A DNA stretch of 64,000 nt from Bauldia sp. (lineage in GTDB: Bacteria; Pseudomonadota; Alphaproteobacteria; Rhizobiales; Kaistiaceae): positions 186,001 through 250,000 of the forward strand of contig JAHCJY010000004.1 in NCBI GenBank assembly GCA_026126065.1, given 5' to 3'. Made by a program: the position numbers and the translations under genes. The notes beneath the pieces were generated by a model. That model did not search any database. It saw nothing but the letters and a program-made list of their open reading frames with translations, and was not told the DNA's origin. Shown here one piece after another: positions 16,111-23,638 of this stretch (positions within the stretch are counted from its first letter, which is position 1; the number at the start of each line of letters is the position of its first letter).

Positions 16111-17877
16111 ATGGAACCGAGAATGATGACGGGCGCGGAGATGGTCCTCCAGGCGCTGGTCGATCAGGGCGTCACGGACGTCTTCGGATATCCGGGCGGC
16201 GCGGTGCTGCCGATCTACGACGCAATCTTCCAGCAGGAGAAGATCTTCCACACGCTCGTCCGGCACGAGCAGGGCGCGGGCCACGCGGCCGAGGGCTATG
16301 CCCGCTCGACCGGCAAGGTCGGCGTCGCGCTGGTCACGTCCGGCCCGGGTGCGACCAACATGGTCACGCCGCTCACCGACGCGCTGCTCGATTCCATCCC
16401 GATGGTCTGCATCACCGGCCAGGTCGCCACGCACCTCATTGGCTCGGACGCCTTCCAGGAGTGCGACACGGTCGGCATCACGCGGCCCTGCACCAAGAAC
16501 AACTGGCTGGTGAAGGACGTCAACGACCTCTCGCGCATCCTCCACGAGGCGTTCTATGTCGCCACGCACGGCCGTCCCGGCCCGGTGGTCGTCGACATCC
16601 CGAAGGACATCCAGTTCGCGACCGGCGTCTACACGCCGCCGGACCCACGCGGCCACAAGACTTACCAGCCGCAGGTGAAGGGCGACTCCGCCGCCATCCG
16701 CGCCGCGATCGAGCTGATCGCCGGCGCAAGGCGGCCGATCTTCTACACCGGCGGCGGCGTCATTAATTCCGGCCCGGAAGCCTCGAAGCTGCTGCGCGAG
16801 TTCGTCCGGCTCACCGGCCATCCGATCACCACCACGCTGATGGGCCTCGGCTCCTACCCCGCGTCGGACCCGCAGTGGCTGGGCATGCTCGGCATGCACG
16901 GCACCTACGAGGCGAACAACGCGATGCATGACTGCGACGTCATGGTCGCCGTTGGCGCGCGCTTCGACGATCGCATCACCGGCCGCCTCAACGCCTTCTC
17001 GCCGAACTCGCGCAAGATCCAGATCGACATCGACCCGTCGTCGATCAACAAGAACGTCCGCGTCGACATCCCGATCATCGGCGACGTCAAGAACGTGCTC
17101 GCCGACATGCTGCACGTCTGGAAGGCCGAGAAGCCGAAGACGGACAAGGCCGCGCTCAAGCAGTGGTGGGCGCAGATCGACAAGTGGCGCTCGCGCAACA
17201 GCCTCGCCTACCGCAACAGCCGCGACGTGATCATGCCGCAATACGCGGTCGAGCGGCTGTACGAGGCCACCAAGGGCCGCGAAACGTTCATCACGACGGA
17301 AGTCGGCCAACACCAGATGTGGGCGGCGCAGTACTTCCCGTTCGAGGAGCCGAACCACTGGATGACCTCCGGCGGCCTCGGCACGATGGGCTACGGCCTC
17401 CCGGCCGCCGTCGGCGTCCAGACAGCGCATCCGGATGCGCTCGTCATCGACATCGCGGGCGATGCCTCGGTGCTGATGACGATGCAGGAGATGTCGACGG
17501 CCGTTCAGCACGACCTGCCGATCAAGATCTTCATCCTCAACAACCAGCACATGGGCATGGTCCGGCAGTGGCAGCAGCTCCTGCACGGCAACCGCCTGTC
17601 GCACAGCTACACCGAGGCGCTGCCGGACTTCGTCAAGCTCGCCGAGGCCTATGGCTGCGTCGGCTTCGAGGTGAGCAAGCCCGGCGACCTCGACGGCGCG
17701 ATCGCCGAGATGATCAAGGTCAACCGGCCGGTGCTGTTCGACTGCCGGGTCGCCGCGCTCGCGAACTGCCTGCCGATGATCCCCTCGGGCAAGGCACACA
17801 ACGAGATGCTGCTGCCGGAAGCCACCGACGCCGAGATCGACTCGGCGATCGACGACGCCGGCAAGGTGATGGTCTAG
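16111..17877 (+). CDS. ilvB: Acetolactate synthase, large (catalytic) subunit
   Basis: The 588-residue thiamine-diphosphate enzyme makes 2-acetolactate or 2-aceto-2-hydroxybutyrate, the first common step to Val, Leu and Ile. The N-terminal PYR domain holds the catalytic Glu in 'VRHEQGAGHAAEGYAR', the middle domain binds FAD, and the C-terminal PP domain has 'GDASVLMTMQEM', the Mg-ThDP motif. I chose the ATG at 16111; a longer frame starting at 16012 would run through the attenuator hairpin. The regulatory subunit gene ilvN follows after two intervening genes. Control by the leader peptide is likely. Confidence 0.96.
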   Translation: MEPRMMTGAEMVLQALVDQGVTDVFGYPGGAVLPIYDAIFQQEKIFHTLVRHEQGAGHAAEGYARSTGKVGVALVTSGPGATNMVTPLTDALLDSIPMVCITGQVATHLIGSDAFQECDTVGITRPCTKNNWLVKDVNDLSRILHEAFYVATHGRPGPVVVDIPKDIQFATGVYTPPDPRGHKTYQPQVKGDSAAIRAAIELIAGARRPIFYTGGGVINSGPEASKLLREFVRLTGHPITTTLMGLGSYPASDPQWLGMLGMHGTYEANNAMHDCDVMVAVGARFDDRITGRLNAFSPNSRKIQIDIDPSSINKNVRVDIPIIGDVKNVLADMLHVWKAEKPKTDKAALKQWWAQIDKWRSRNSLAYRNSRDVIMPQYAVERLYEATKGRETFITTEVGQHQMWAAQYFPFEEPNHWMTSGGLGTMGYGLPAAVGVQTAHPDALVIDIAGDASVLMTMQEMSTAVQHDLPIKIFILNNQHMGMVRQWQQLLHGNRLSHSYTEALPDFVKLAEAYGCVGFEVSKPGDLDGAIAEMIKVNRPVLFDCRVAALANCLPMIPSGKAHNEMLLPEATDAEIDSAIDDAGKVMV

Positions 17878-17898
17878 GCCGATGCGGAGACCGGGCCT

Positions 17899-18564
17899 GT
17901 GACCACGATCGTCACCGAGACGGTGACCTGCCGCTCCTGCGGCACGGCGAGCGAGCAGGAGAAGCTGGCGGGCACGACGTCGTTCGGGTGGCCGGACCTC
18001 GATCTCCGGCCGCCGGAAATGCGCCGGAGCACCATGCGCCTCTGGCTGCAGGACTGCCCGTCCTGCGGCTTCGTCGCGGCCGACCTGTCGAATGCGAGCG
18101 ACGCCGAAAAGGACGCGATCAAGGGAGAGCGATGGAACGACGCCGCTGCTGACCGCGCCGGGCCTGATGCTCTCACGAAGCGCTTCGCGCGACGCGCGAT
18201 CATCGAAACGCATCTCGGCCGGCACGGCCTTGTCGGCTTCCGGCTGCTGTGCGCCGCATGGGATGCCGAGGATCGCGGAGACGCGAGCGCGAACGACTAT
18301 CGCGGGGACGCGGTGGCGCATCTCGGCACAGCCCTCAGCGACGATCCCGACGCCAAGGAAGCGACCGACTGGACTCTCCAGATCGTCGACGCCCTCCGCC
18401 GCAGCGGTCGCTTCGAGGAGGCGGAGGAATACGCCGACCGGCTGATCGGCCATGCCTCGGCCAAGATCGATGCGATCGGCCGGTTCCAGCTCCGCCTGAT
18501 CCTCGATGACGATAGCAGACGCTACACGATGGGCGACGCGCTGGAGGATGACGAGGATGGCTGA
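17899..18564 (+). CDS. Uncharacterised protein with N-terminal CxxC pairs
   Basis: A 221-residue cytoplasmic protein with two CxxC pairs, 'CRSCG' near residue 11 and 'CPSCGF' near 53, that probably form a zinc ribbon. The rest is helical with a TPR-like flavour ('RSGRFEEAEEYADRLIG'). It resembles DUF2225-type zinc proteins only loosely, and I do not recognise a named family. The start is a GTG, 21 nt after ilvB. It overlaps the next gene by 8 nt. Position inside the ilvB-ilvN unit implies co-expression, not necessarily a role in branched-chain synthesis. Confidence 0.7.
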   Translation: MTTIVTETVTCRSCGTASEQEKLAGTTSFGWPDLDLRPPEMRRSTMRLWLQDCPSCGFVAADLSNASDAEKDAIKGERWNDAAADRAGPDALTKRFARRAIIETHLGRHGLVGFRLLCAAWDAEDRGDASANDYRGDAVAHLGTALSDDPDAKEATDWTLQIVDALRRSGRFEEAEEYADRLIGHASAKIDAIGRFQLRLILDDDSRRYTMGDALEDDEDG

Positions 18565-19153
18565 GCCGGATCGGAGCGCATCCGGCCGCCCGCCAGGCGA
18601 CCGCGACACCTTCGGCGAGAGGACGCTCAGCGTCCTGTTCGGTCTCCGGCTCATCATGCTGGCCGGCTCTGTCGGGTCGTTCCTCGGCTCGCTCCTGATG
18701 TTCTATCAGGGCTTTCTCTATGTCGGCGAAGCGTGGGAGATCCTCCGCCACGGCAGCGAGGACGGCCATGTCGCGCAGGTCACCGTGCCGGTGCTCGAGG
18801 CGGTCGACTCGTTCCTGTTCGGGGTGGTCCTCGTGATCTTCGCCTACGGCATTGCCGTCGGCTTCGTGTTCCGCCTGCCGCAGGCGATGCTCAGCGTTCT
18901 GCCGTCGTGGATGCGGATTTCCGGTGTCGGCCAGCTCAAGGCGATCCTCGCCGAAGTCGTCGTTGTCGTGCTGATCGTGATCTTCGCCCGCGTCGTGGTC
19001 GAAGCGGTCGAGCGCGGCAGCGTCGGATTCGACTGGTCCCTCCTCGTGCTCCCGATTGCCATCGTCCTCGTCGCCGGCGCGATCCGGCTCCTCGAACTCG
19101 GCAACCATCCCGAAGACAACGGCCACACCCCATCCAAACCGGACACCCGCTGA
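18557..19153 (+). CDS. UPF0114/YqhA family membrane protein
   Basis: About 198 residues with three or four membrane helices: 'LIMLAGSVGSFLGSLLMF' (~31-50), 'SFLFGVVLVIFAYGIAVGF' (~85-105), 'AEVVVVVLIVIFARVVVEAV' (~131-150) and 'LLVLPIAIVLVAGAI' (~160-176). The order and spacing fit the UPF0114/YqhA family of unknown function. The ATG lies inside the end of the upstream gene behind a GGAGGATGACGAGG Shine-Dalgarno-like run, and the TGA overlaps the ilvN ATG (ATGA-type TGATG), so translation of ilvN is coupled to this gene. Confidence 0.8.
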   Translation: MAEPDRSASGRPPGDRDTFGERTLSVLFGLRLIMLAGSVGSFLGSLLMFYQGFLYVGEAWEILRHGSEDGHVAQVTVPVLEAVDSFLFGVVLVIFAYGIAVGFVFRLPQAMLSVLPSWMRISGVGQLKAILAEVVVVVLIVIFARVVVEAVERGSVGFDWSLLVLPIAIVLVAGAIRLLELGNHPEDNGHTPSKPDTR

Positions 19154-19695
19154 TGAACGCCCAGCCGACCCAGTCTTTTGTCCAGCCGGCCAAGCCGCCG
19201 CTCGAGCGCCACACGCTCTCGGTGGTGGTCGACAACGAGCCCGGCGTCCTCGCCCGCGTCATCGGCCTCTTCTCCGGCCGCGGCTACAACATCGACAGCC
19301 TGACGGTATCGGAGACCGAGCACGCCGCGCACGTCTCGCGCATCACGATCGTCACGACCGGCCAGGCGACGGTGATCGAGCAGATCAAGGCGCAACTGTC
19401 GCGCATGGTGCCGGTCCATACGGTCCGCGACCTCACCGCCGAGGGCGGTTCGCTCGAGCGCGAGCTTGCGCTGGTCAAGGTGGTTGGCACCGGGGACCAG
19501 CGGAACGAGGCGCTCCGCCTCGCCCAGGTCTTCCGCGCCGACGTCATCGACGCCAATGTCGATCACTTCGTGTTCGAACTCACCGGCAAGCCGGCGAAGG
19601 TCGACCAGTTCATCGCCATCATGGGACCGCTGGGCCTCGTCGAGGTCTGCCGCACCGGCATCGCCGCCGTCAGCCGGGGGAAGCGCACAGACTGA
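19153..19695 (+). CDS. ilvN: Acetolactate synthase, small (regulatory) subunit
   Basis: The 180-residue regulatory subunit binds valine and confers feedback inhibition on IlvB. The N-terminal ACT domain ('TLSVVVDNEPGVLARVIGLF' through 'GRGYNIDSLTV') is at about residues 21-95, and the C-terminal ferredoxin-like domain follows ('ELALVKVVGTGDQRNEA'). The length is typical for the family. It is the last gene of the ilv unit; a palindromic repeat follows the stop by 12 bp. Confidence 0.95.
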   Translation: MNAQPTQSFVQPAKPPLERHTLSVVVDNEPGVLARVIGLFSGRGYNIDSLTVSETEHAAHVSRITIVTTGQATVIEQIKAQLSRMVPVHTVRDLTAEGGSLERELALVKVVGTGDQRNEALRLAQVFRADVIDANVDHFVFELTGKPAKVDQFIAIMGPLGLVEVCRTGIAAVSRGKRTD

Positions 19696-19707
19696 GCGAC
19701 CGAGCGC

Positions 19708-19838
19708 CGTCGTTCCGGCCGGAGCGCAGCGGAGAGCCGGAACCCTTTGTTACTGGGGCACGGGTTTGAGGATCGGCATCCGATTCCCGTCGGAAGAACA
19801 AAGGGTTCCGGGTTCCGCTTCGCGGCCCCGGAACGACG
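19708..19838. repeat. ~130-bp palindromic repeat, copy 2
   Basis: The ends CGTCGTTCCGG (19708-19718) and CCGGAACGACG (19828-19838) are identical to those of the element at 12718-12850. Internal GGAACCCTTTGTT and AACAAAGGGTTCC are also inverted. It sits just after ilvN and before a convergent gene, a place where a stable hairpin could act as a bidirectional end of transcription. Confidence 0.8.
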
Positions 19839-19893
19839 GGGTGGGGATTGGTTGACCTGACACTCGGGTCGCGAAGCGGCCCTTGCCGGACTT

Positions 19894-20391
19894 CTATCGC
19901 CGCGGCGAGAGGTCGATCATCGGGCCCGGCCGCTGCGGCATCCGCTGTCGGATAGCCTCCGCGAGGCGTTCCGGCGTCCGGCTGCCGAGGATGACTTTCT
20001 TGCCGCTGCGCGTCTCGACCATCACGGCGTCGCGCCCCCTGACGGCGTAGTACCAGCCCTCCGGCGTCAGCCTGATGCCGAGGCCATACCACCAGGACAT
20101 CCGCCGCGGCGTGGCCGACACGATGTCGGCCAGCAGGATCCGCTTCCGCCAGAAGCCGAAGCGGAAATGCCATTCGAGGGTCAGGCCGCCCACTGTCACG
20201 GTCAGCGCGGAGAAGGTGAGGACGACCGCGCAACCGGCGGCTAGGATGAAGGCAAGGACGTAGAGCGGCGGAACGTCGTCATCGGCCGCGAAGGCGACCG
20301 CGGCGAGCACGACGACCGCCAGCACGATGCCGACGGCGGGCAACAGAATCGATGCGTGCCGTTCCTCGTAGCGTGAAGCCGTTCGCGCCAT
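19894..20391 (-). CDS. Small membrane protein with PH-like soluble domain, uncharacterised
   Basis: A 165-residue protein with two adjacent hydrophobic helices (about 16-36 and 43-63) followed by a soluble ~100-residue beta domain: 'LEWHFRFGFWRKRILLADI', 'GIRLTPEGWYYAVRGRDAV', 'VILGSRTPERLAEAI'. This pattern resembles bacterial PH-like (bPH) domains anchored to the membrane. I do not know its role. It is divergent from the HdeD gene across 117 bp. Confidence 0.7.
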   Translation of the reverse strand: MARTASRYEERHASILLPAVGIVLAVVVLAAVAFAADDDVPPLYVLAFILAAGCAVVLTFSALTVTVGGLTLEWHFRFGFWRKRILLADIVSATPRRMSWWYGLGIRLTPEGWYYAVRGRDAVMVETRSGKKVILGSRTPERLAEAIRQRMPQRPGPMIDLSPRR

Positions 20392-20508
20392 TGTGCCTCC
20401 CGTGGGGATAGTAGCCGCCGCAGCGCTCCGCGGAAAAGGTGCGTTCGATCGCTGCCGGATTCGTGCTAGCGTTGCGCGTCAACGTCCCGCAGCCATACGG
20501 AGCAGCAG

Positions 20509-21090
20509 ATGGCGTTCGCAGATCCCTCGCCCACAGGCCTTCGCTCCCCCCTCCTCGCGCCCCTCGCCCGCAACTGGGGCCTGATCGCCCTTCGCGGCGT
20601 CCTTGCCATCCTGTTCGGCATCATCTGCATCGCCTGGCCGGGCATGGCGCTTGCGACGCTGATCTGGCTGTTCGCCGCCTTCGCCATCGTCGATGGCGTA
20701 TTCTCGGTCGCCGCCGGCGTCACAGGCGGCACGATGATGCCGCGCTGGTGGCTCATCCTGGTCGGGCTTGCCGGTATCGCAGCCGGCCTCATCGCGGCCT
20801 TCAACCCGGGCGCGACGACGCTCGTTCTCCTGGTCTTCATCGGCGCGTGGCTGGTGGTTCGCGGCGTGTTCGAGATCATGGGCGCCATCGCGGTGCGCCG
20901 GGAGATCGACAATGAGTGGATGCTGATCCTCGGTGGCGCGATCTCCGTGCTGTTCGGCCTCTACGTCATCATCTTCCCGGGCGGAGGCGCGCTGGCGATT
21001 CTCCTCGCGATCGGCATCTTCGCCATCATCGCCGGCGTGATGATGGTCGGGTTCGCCCTTCGCCTCCGCCGCCACCACGTCCGAGCCTGA
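20509..21090 (+). CDS. HdeD-family (DUF308) membrane protein
   Basis: A 193-residue protein with six predicted membrane helices in three hairpins and the DUF308 repeat pattern ('GVLAILFGIICIAWPGMAL', 'IAAGLIAAFNPGATTLVL', 'AISVLFGLYVIIFPGGGAL'), each with a proline-glycine turn. In E. coli HdeD contributes to acid resistance at high density; in Alphaproteobacteria the role is undefined. GGAG lies 7-8 nt before the ATG. The META gene follows after 3 bp, so the two are co-transcribed. Confidence 0.88.
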   Translation: MAFADPSPTGLRSPLLAPLARNWGLIALRGVLAILFGIICIAWPGMALATLIWLFAAFAIVDGVFSVAAGVTGGTMMPRWWLILVGLAGIAAGLIAAFNPGATTLVLLVFIGAWLVVRGVFEIMGAIAVRREIDNEWMLILGGAISVLFGLYVIIFPGGGALAILLAIGIFAIIAGVMMVGFALRLRRHHVRA

Positions 21091-21093
21091 ACC

Positions 21094-21786
21094 ATGCGCG
21101 CGCTGTTCCTCGCCCTTGCCGCCCTCCTCGCCCTGCCTGCGGGTGCCAGCGCGGCAGCACCCTTCGGCGAATGGACCGTCATCGGAATCGGCGGCGACCC
21201 CGTGACAGGTGAGGTGACACTCGCCATCTCCGATGACGGGATCGGCGGAACGGGCGGCTGCAACCGGTTCTTCGGCGCGGTGACCGTGGACGGGGCTACC
21301 ATCACCTTCGGCGCGGTCGGCTCCACGCGGATGTTCTGCGGCGGCGACGGCGTGATGGAACAGGAGGGCGCTTTCTTCGCAGCGCTCCAGAGCGTCACGC
21401 GCTTCGAGGCCGCGGGCAACGAGATGACCCTGTTCGACGCCGCGGGCGTTCCCGTCGTTGTCCTCGCGATGCCAGGTGGCGGGACGAACGGGGCGGCGCA
21501 CCAGATCGTCATCCCGGTCCCGGTGCCGGTCGATGTCGCGACACGGTCCTACGCGTGCGGCAAGCAGGCCGTGACGGTCGACTACATCAACGCGGGCGGC
21601 ATCTCGCTTGCCGTGCTGCACATGGGCGAGGACCTCGTCGTCGCCGCGAATGTCCTCGCGGCGTCCGGCGCGCGATACGCCGGCGACCGGTACATCTGGT
21701 GGTCGCATGGCGCGGGCACGGACCTGTACGACCTCACCGGGCCCGGCGGCGACGCGAACCCGATCCCCTGCAGCGAGACGCCGTAG
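21094..21786 (+). CDS. Exported META-domain plus MliC-like lysozyme-inhibitor protein
   Basis: A 230-residue exported protein with signal peptide (1-21, ending 'ASAA'). Residues ~25-125 form a META/HslJ domain with the typical 'GGTGGCNRFFG' and 'STRMFCGG'. After a short proline linker, residues ~150-228 look like an MliC-type domain: 'SYACGKQAVTVDY', then 'ASGARYAGDRYIWWSHGAGTDL', which is the MliC hallmark segment. MliC proteins inhibit host c-type lysozyme in the periplasm or on the surface. A two-domain fusion of this kind occurs but is not the commonest form. The stop abuts the stop of the convergent gene. Confidence 0.82.
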   Translation: MRALFLALAALLALPAGASAAAPFGEWTVIGIGGDPVTGEVTLAISDDGIGGTGGCNRFFGAVTVDGATITFGAVGSTRMFCGGDGVMEQEGAFFAALQSVTRFEAAGNEMTLFDAAGVPVVVLAMPGGGTNGAAHQIVIPVPVPVDVATRSYACGKQAVTVDYINAGGISLAVLHMGEDLVVAANVLAASGARYAGDRYIWWSHGAGTDLYDLTGPGGDANPIPCSETP

Positions 21787-22467
21787 CTACCAGCCGGCCT
21801 CGTAGGCCAGCGTGAAGAGCGTGTAGCCCAGCGCACCGAGCGCGAGAGCGGCCACCGCCGGGCGCCGGCCAAGGTTCCGGGCATACGCGGCGCCCAGCGC
21901 TGCAAACGTCGTCGCGGCGATGATCCGCGACACGAAGATGGCGGTGTCGACGTCCGGAACGAGGATGAGCGGCAGCACCAACGGAACGACCAGCAGCACG
22001 TCGATCAGGACGATCGACATCGCGTAGCCCCAGTCCCGCCGCGTCGCTCGGGCCGGATGGCGGCGCGGGTCGGGTCCCGGCGGCCCTTTGGCGACGAGAT
22101 CGACGATGCGGCGCCGCTCCTCCTCAGGCAGCACCGCGGCGATGGTCTGATCGAGGTTCGCCATCGCCTCGGCCCGTGCCGCGGTGTTTCCCCCGGAGCG
22201 GAGTTCCCAGGCTAGGACGTCGCGCTGGCGCCGATCGATCACGTTGGTCAACATCACGGTGACACCGTCGATGACGCCCCAGACAAGGTTGACGCCGAAG
22301 GCGATGAGGACGACCTCGGCGATGAGGTCCGGCGTGATCGTCGCCTCGGCGTTGATGAGGCCGATCGAGACCACGCCCATCCAGACAGCGTAGATCGACT
22401 CGCCGAGGCGATCCCCGACCGAGAGGTTGTCCTCATAGAATTTCCGGACTCTTGCGAACACCGACAT
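21787..22467 (-). CDS. Integral membrane protein, uncharacterised (VIT/CCC1-like layout)
   Basis: A 226-residue protein with two N-terminal helices (~17-37, ~43-63), a charged cytoplasmic middle ('RRQRD' to 'RRDWGYA', ~70-145) and three C-terminal helices. The two-plus-three arrangement with a charged loop resembles the VIT1/CCC1 metal transporter family, but the family's metal-binding Glu pattern is not clear, so I leave the function open. The ATG at 22467 was preferred to one 11 codons upstream because the helical start 'MSVFARVRKFYED' begins here. Confidence 0.7.
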   Translation of the reverse strand: MSVFARVRKFYEDNLSVGDRLGESIYAVWMGVVSIGLINAEATITPDLIAEVVLIAFGVNLVWGVIDGVTVMLTNVIDRRQRDVLAWELRSGGNTAARAEAMANLDQTIAAVLPEEERRRIVDLVAKGPPGPDPRRHPARATRRDWGYAMSIVLIDVLLVVPLVLPLILVPDVDTAIFVSRIIAATTFAALGAAYARNLGRRPAVAALALGALGYTLFTLAYEAGW

Positions 22468-22666
22468 GAGCCCAGCATCCCCCGCCGACCTGTGCTGCAA
22501 TCCTTAGCCGGAGTGGCCGGGTTCAGCCATTGCGATGCGCCGGTGCGGCGGGTGAGTGCGCTGCGGGCGCCTTTCTGACGGCTCCGATGCAAATTTGACC
22601 TGTCGCATCTCGCACTGCGCGCAGACGGGACCATATGAGCCTCACGCCGTTCGTCGGCGGAGGACA

Positions 22667-23038
22667 ATGGAGAGGACGATGGAAAACCACGAAGGCCCCC
22701 GCCGCACCTGGACGGAGGAGATCGAGCTTGCCGGCACGCAGCTGTTCGAGCGGATCAAGGAACTGGTCGCCGAAGGCAATGTCCGCCGCGTCCGCGTGAA
22801 GACGGCCGACGGGACGCAGCCCTTCCTCGAGCTGCCGGTCACCGGCGGCGTCGTAGGCGGCGGCCTCCTGATCCTGGCCGCGCCGTGGCTTGCCGCGCTC
22901 GGCGCCCTTGCCGCGATCGTCGCCAAGGTGAAGGTCGAGATCGTCCGCGAGGAAGCGGCCGACGACGAGGCGATCCGCGGCGAGATCATCGACGCGAAGG
23001 TCGAGCGTCCCGGCGACCACGGCCCCGCCGCGAACTAG
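22667..23038 (+). CDS. DUF4342 domain-containing protein
   Basis: A 123-residue protein with the whole DUF4342 domain: 'WTEEIELAGTQLFERIKELV' (amphipathic helix), 'NVRRVRVKTADG', 'FLELPVTGGVVGGG' and a hydrophobic segment 'LLILAAPWLAALGALAAIVA' that may insert in the membrane. The tail is acidic. The function is unknown. The ATG at 22667 has GGAGG five nt upstream; a second ATG at 22679 is also possible. Confidence 0.82.
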   Translation: MERTMENHEGPRRTWTEEIELAGTQLFERIKELVAEGNVRRVRVKTADGTQPFLELPVTGGVVGGGLLILAAPWLAALGALAAIVAKVKVEIVREEAADDEAIRGEIIDAKVERPGDHGPAAN

Positions 23039-23091
23039 GGTCTTCTGGCTCGCCGACGGCCAATCAAGCCGCGGCATTATGGCGACATCGC

Positions 23092-23271
23092 CCCTTCTCC
23101 CCGCCGGGCGGGGAGAAGGCTCCAGCACTTGCGAGCAGCGCGAGTTAGGGATGGAGGATGAGGGGGTTTCGCGAGGCTTGCGGCATGCCGATAGGTGCCC
23201 CTCACCCTTCTCGCTAGGCTCGGCTTCGCCTCGCCAAGCTGCGACGTCCTCTCCCCGCGGGCGGGGAGAGG
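23092..23271. repeat. Intergenic REP-like palindromic element
   Basis: Two self-complementary blocks, CCTTCTCCCCGCC-GGGCGGGGAGAAGG at 23092-23119 and CCTCTCCCCGC-GGGCGGGGAGAGG at 23248-23271, flank ~130 nt holding 'CCCCTCACCC'. This is the common C/G-run REP-type element of rhizobial genomes, of the same class as the copies inside pdhB and pdhC. It fills the 279-bp gap between two convergent genes. Confidence 0.75.
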
Positions 23272-23317
23272 GAAGAACCGAACTCGGCGATGAGTGACGC
23301 CGATACTGCCACGGCGA

Positions 23318-23578
23318 TCAGAAGATGATCCGCGCGATGACGAGCACGATGATCGCGCCGATGACCGCGATGATCATCTGCTCGACGAAGACGCTGCCGA
23401 GGTTGAGGCGGATGTTGAATTGACGGGCGAGGAAGCCGCCGACGAAGGCGCCGAGAATGCCGGCGACCAGGAACGTCAGAAGATTGCCATTGCCCGGCAC
23501 GAAGGCGTCGGCAATCGCGCCCGCGATGATGCCGAGGACGACCCAGACGAGGATGTCCCTGCCCTGGATGTTTCCCAT
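23318..23578 (-). CDS. GlsB/YeaQ/YmgE family stress-response membrane protein
   Basis: An 86-residue protein with three hydrophobic helices and the family pattern 'ILVWVVLGIIAGAIADAFVPG', 'FLVAGILGAFVGGFLA' and 'IIAVIGAIIVLVIARIIF'. It belongs to the transglycosylase-associated (GlsB/YeaQ) group, small inner-membrane proteins often induced by stress; the molecular role is unknown. It is downstream of lpdA on the same strand after 60 bp. Confidence 0.9.
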   Translation of the reverse strand: MGNIQGRDILVWVVLGIIAGAIADAFVPGNGNLLTFLVAGILGAFVGGFLARQFNIRLNLGSVFVEQMIIAVIGAIIVLVIARIIF

Positions 23579-23638
23579 CTCTCACCCCTTCCGTTGATCA
23601 TCCGACTCTAGGCCGAGTCTGCCTGTGCCGCCATCGGC

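Noticed and set aside
16009..18657. 882-codon minus-strand open frame opposite ilvB and its neighbour
   Set aside because: The other strand encodes IlvB with every active-site motif; the antisense frame has no family features.
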